Position numbers and translations under genes: made by a program. Below are positions 13,505-14,074 of a stretch of DNA of 14,074 bases, piece after piece. This DNA comes from Halieaceae bacterium (GTDB taxonomy: Bacteria > Pseudomonadota > Gammaproteobacteria > Pseudomonadales > Halieaceae), in assembly GCA_902518075.1 (NCBI GenBank), contig CABYEX010000033.1:1-14074 (forward strand), read 5' to 3'. Below the pieces are notes generated by a model. It had not been told where the DNA came from and ran no database searches. It saw only the letters and a program-made list of their open reading frames with translations. Numbering within the stretch: position 1 is the first letter of the stretch; every line of letters begins with the position of its first letter.

Positions 13505-14074
13505 ATGACCGTGGCCTATCAACTCGAAGAAGCGGGCACCCGCTTGAGCCGCACCGCCATTGAGCGCCGCCCGATGGGACCGCGGGATGTGCGGCTGGAT
13601 TTGAAGTTCTGTGGCATCTGTCACTCCGATCTCGTTGCGGCTAGTGACAAACTCGGCGGTGGCATATTCCCCATGGTGCCTGGACACGAGATGGTGGGTA
13701 CTGTCAGCGAGATGGGCGCAGAAGTGCAGGGTGTGTCAGTCGGTGACACGGTCGGAGTAGGGTGCATTGCCGACAGCTGTCGAAGCTGCCACTCCTGTGA
13801 CACTGGCGACGAGCACTATTGTGAAACCGGTTTTACGCTGAGCTTCAATAGCAAAGACCGCGAGGGGCACGTGAATTACGGCGGTTACGCCTCCGACTAC
13901 GTGGTCGATTACGACTACCTCGTACCCATCCCGGCCGACGCGGATCTTGCGCGTATGGCGCCGCTGCTCTGTGGCGGCATCACGGTGTATACCCCGCTGA
14001 AACGCTTCAACGTCGGCCCGGGTACGACCTTGTGTGTGTTGGGTATGGGTGGGCTTGGCCATCTCGCGATCCAG
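13505..14074 (+). CDS. Zinc-dependent alcohol dehydrogenase, MDR family (cinnamyl alcohol dehydrogenase/YahK type), partial
   Basis: The gene is open at the right edge; 190 codons are visible of an expected 350 or so. The catalytic zinc ligands are in 'CGICHSD' (C36, H39 region) and 'GHE' (63-65). The structural zinc knot has four cysteines in C-x2-C-x2-C-x7-C order at about 94-107. 'NYGGYASDYV' and 'LLCGGITVY' are typical of the cinnamyl-alcohol-dehydrogenase/YahK branch, which reduces a broad range of aldehydes with NADPH. The visible part ends in the Rossmann motif 'GMGGLGHLAIQ'. ATG at 13505 has AAGGAGAG 6 bases upstream. It follows acr3 on the same strand after 123 bases with its own ribosome-binding site; a link to arsenic is not supported. 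Confidence 0.88.
   Translation, partial: MTVAYQLEEAGTRLSRTAIERRPMGPRDVRLDLKFCGICHSDLVAASDKLGGGIFPMVPGHEMVGTVSEMGAEVQGVSVGDTVGVGCIADSCRSCHSCDTGDEHYCETGFTLSFNSKDREGHVNYGGYASDYVVDYDYLVPIPADADLARMAPLLCGGITVYTPLKRFNVGPGTTLCVLGMGGLGHLAIQ

Noticed and set aside
13736..14062. 108-codon minus-strand open frame at the right edge.
   Set aside because: It is antisense to the alcohol dehydrogenase, whose zinc motifs are intact.
13505..14074. Alcohol dehydrogenase as a further member of the arsenic cluster.
   Set aside because: A 123-base gap with a hairpin and its own strong ribosome-binding site separates it from acr3, and no known arsenic role exists for this family.

Overview
The window is a compact, moderately GC-rich stretch of bacterial chromosome. 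Fifteen protein genes are supported, one of them cut by the right edge. I see no rRNA, tRNA, CRISPR array, transposase, integrase or phage gene. The gene set suggests a marine or aquatic gammaproteobacterium, perhaps near the Halieaceae (OM60/NOR5) or SAR92 groups. It includes a PuuA/PuuB-type polyamine pair, an RhlG-like reductase, a PA3496-like small protein, a periplasmic sulfatase and an ArsC/ACR3 arsenic module. This placement is inference; no marker gene is present.

Left part (59-4313): a divergent pair encodes a gamma-glutamylputrescine oxidase-like flavoenzyme (minus) and a gamma-glutamylpolyamine synthetase-like enzyme (plus). Together they fit the first two steps of the glutamylated putrescine pathway. 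Downstream of the synthetase is an unrecognised six-helix membrane protein that reads as three copies of a two-helix unit. It runs tail to tail, 1 base apart, into a 76-residue acidic protein resembling the PA3496 family. Behind that small gene is a roughly 320-base non-coding stretch with a CRP-like palindrome and an imperfect tandem repeat.

Middle part (4314-7980): three minus-strand genes encode a stand-alone shikimate-kinase-like P-loop kinase, a CxxC-type HNH endonuclease and an FAH-family hydrolase. The hydrolase is divergent from an exported type I sulfatase, which ends at a strong bidirectional terminator.

Right-middle (7998-10845): three minus-strand genes point toward that terminator: a membrane-anchored SMP-30/strictosidine-synthase-like propeller, a SAM methyltransferase and an RhlG-like short-chain dehydrogenase. 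They could form one transcription unit.

Right part (10846-14074): a 450-base non-coding region rich in hairpins precedes a plus-strand cluster of an HD-domain protein, arsenate reductase ArsC and arsenite exporter ACR3. An MDR alcohol dehydrogenase then runs off the edge. The HD protein keeps the six metal-ligand positions of the PhnZ/MIOX mixed-valent diiron oxygenases. PhnZ splits a C-P bond to release phosphate, so a C-As-cleaving oxygenase feeding ArsC and ACR3 is a testable, unproven idea. It is the best candidate here for an undescribed system.
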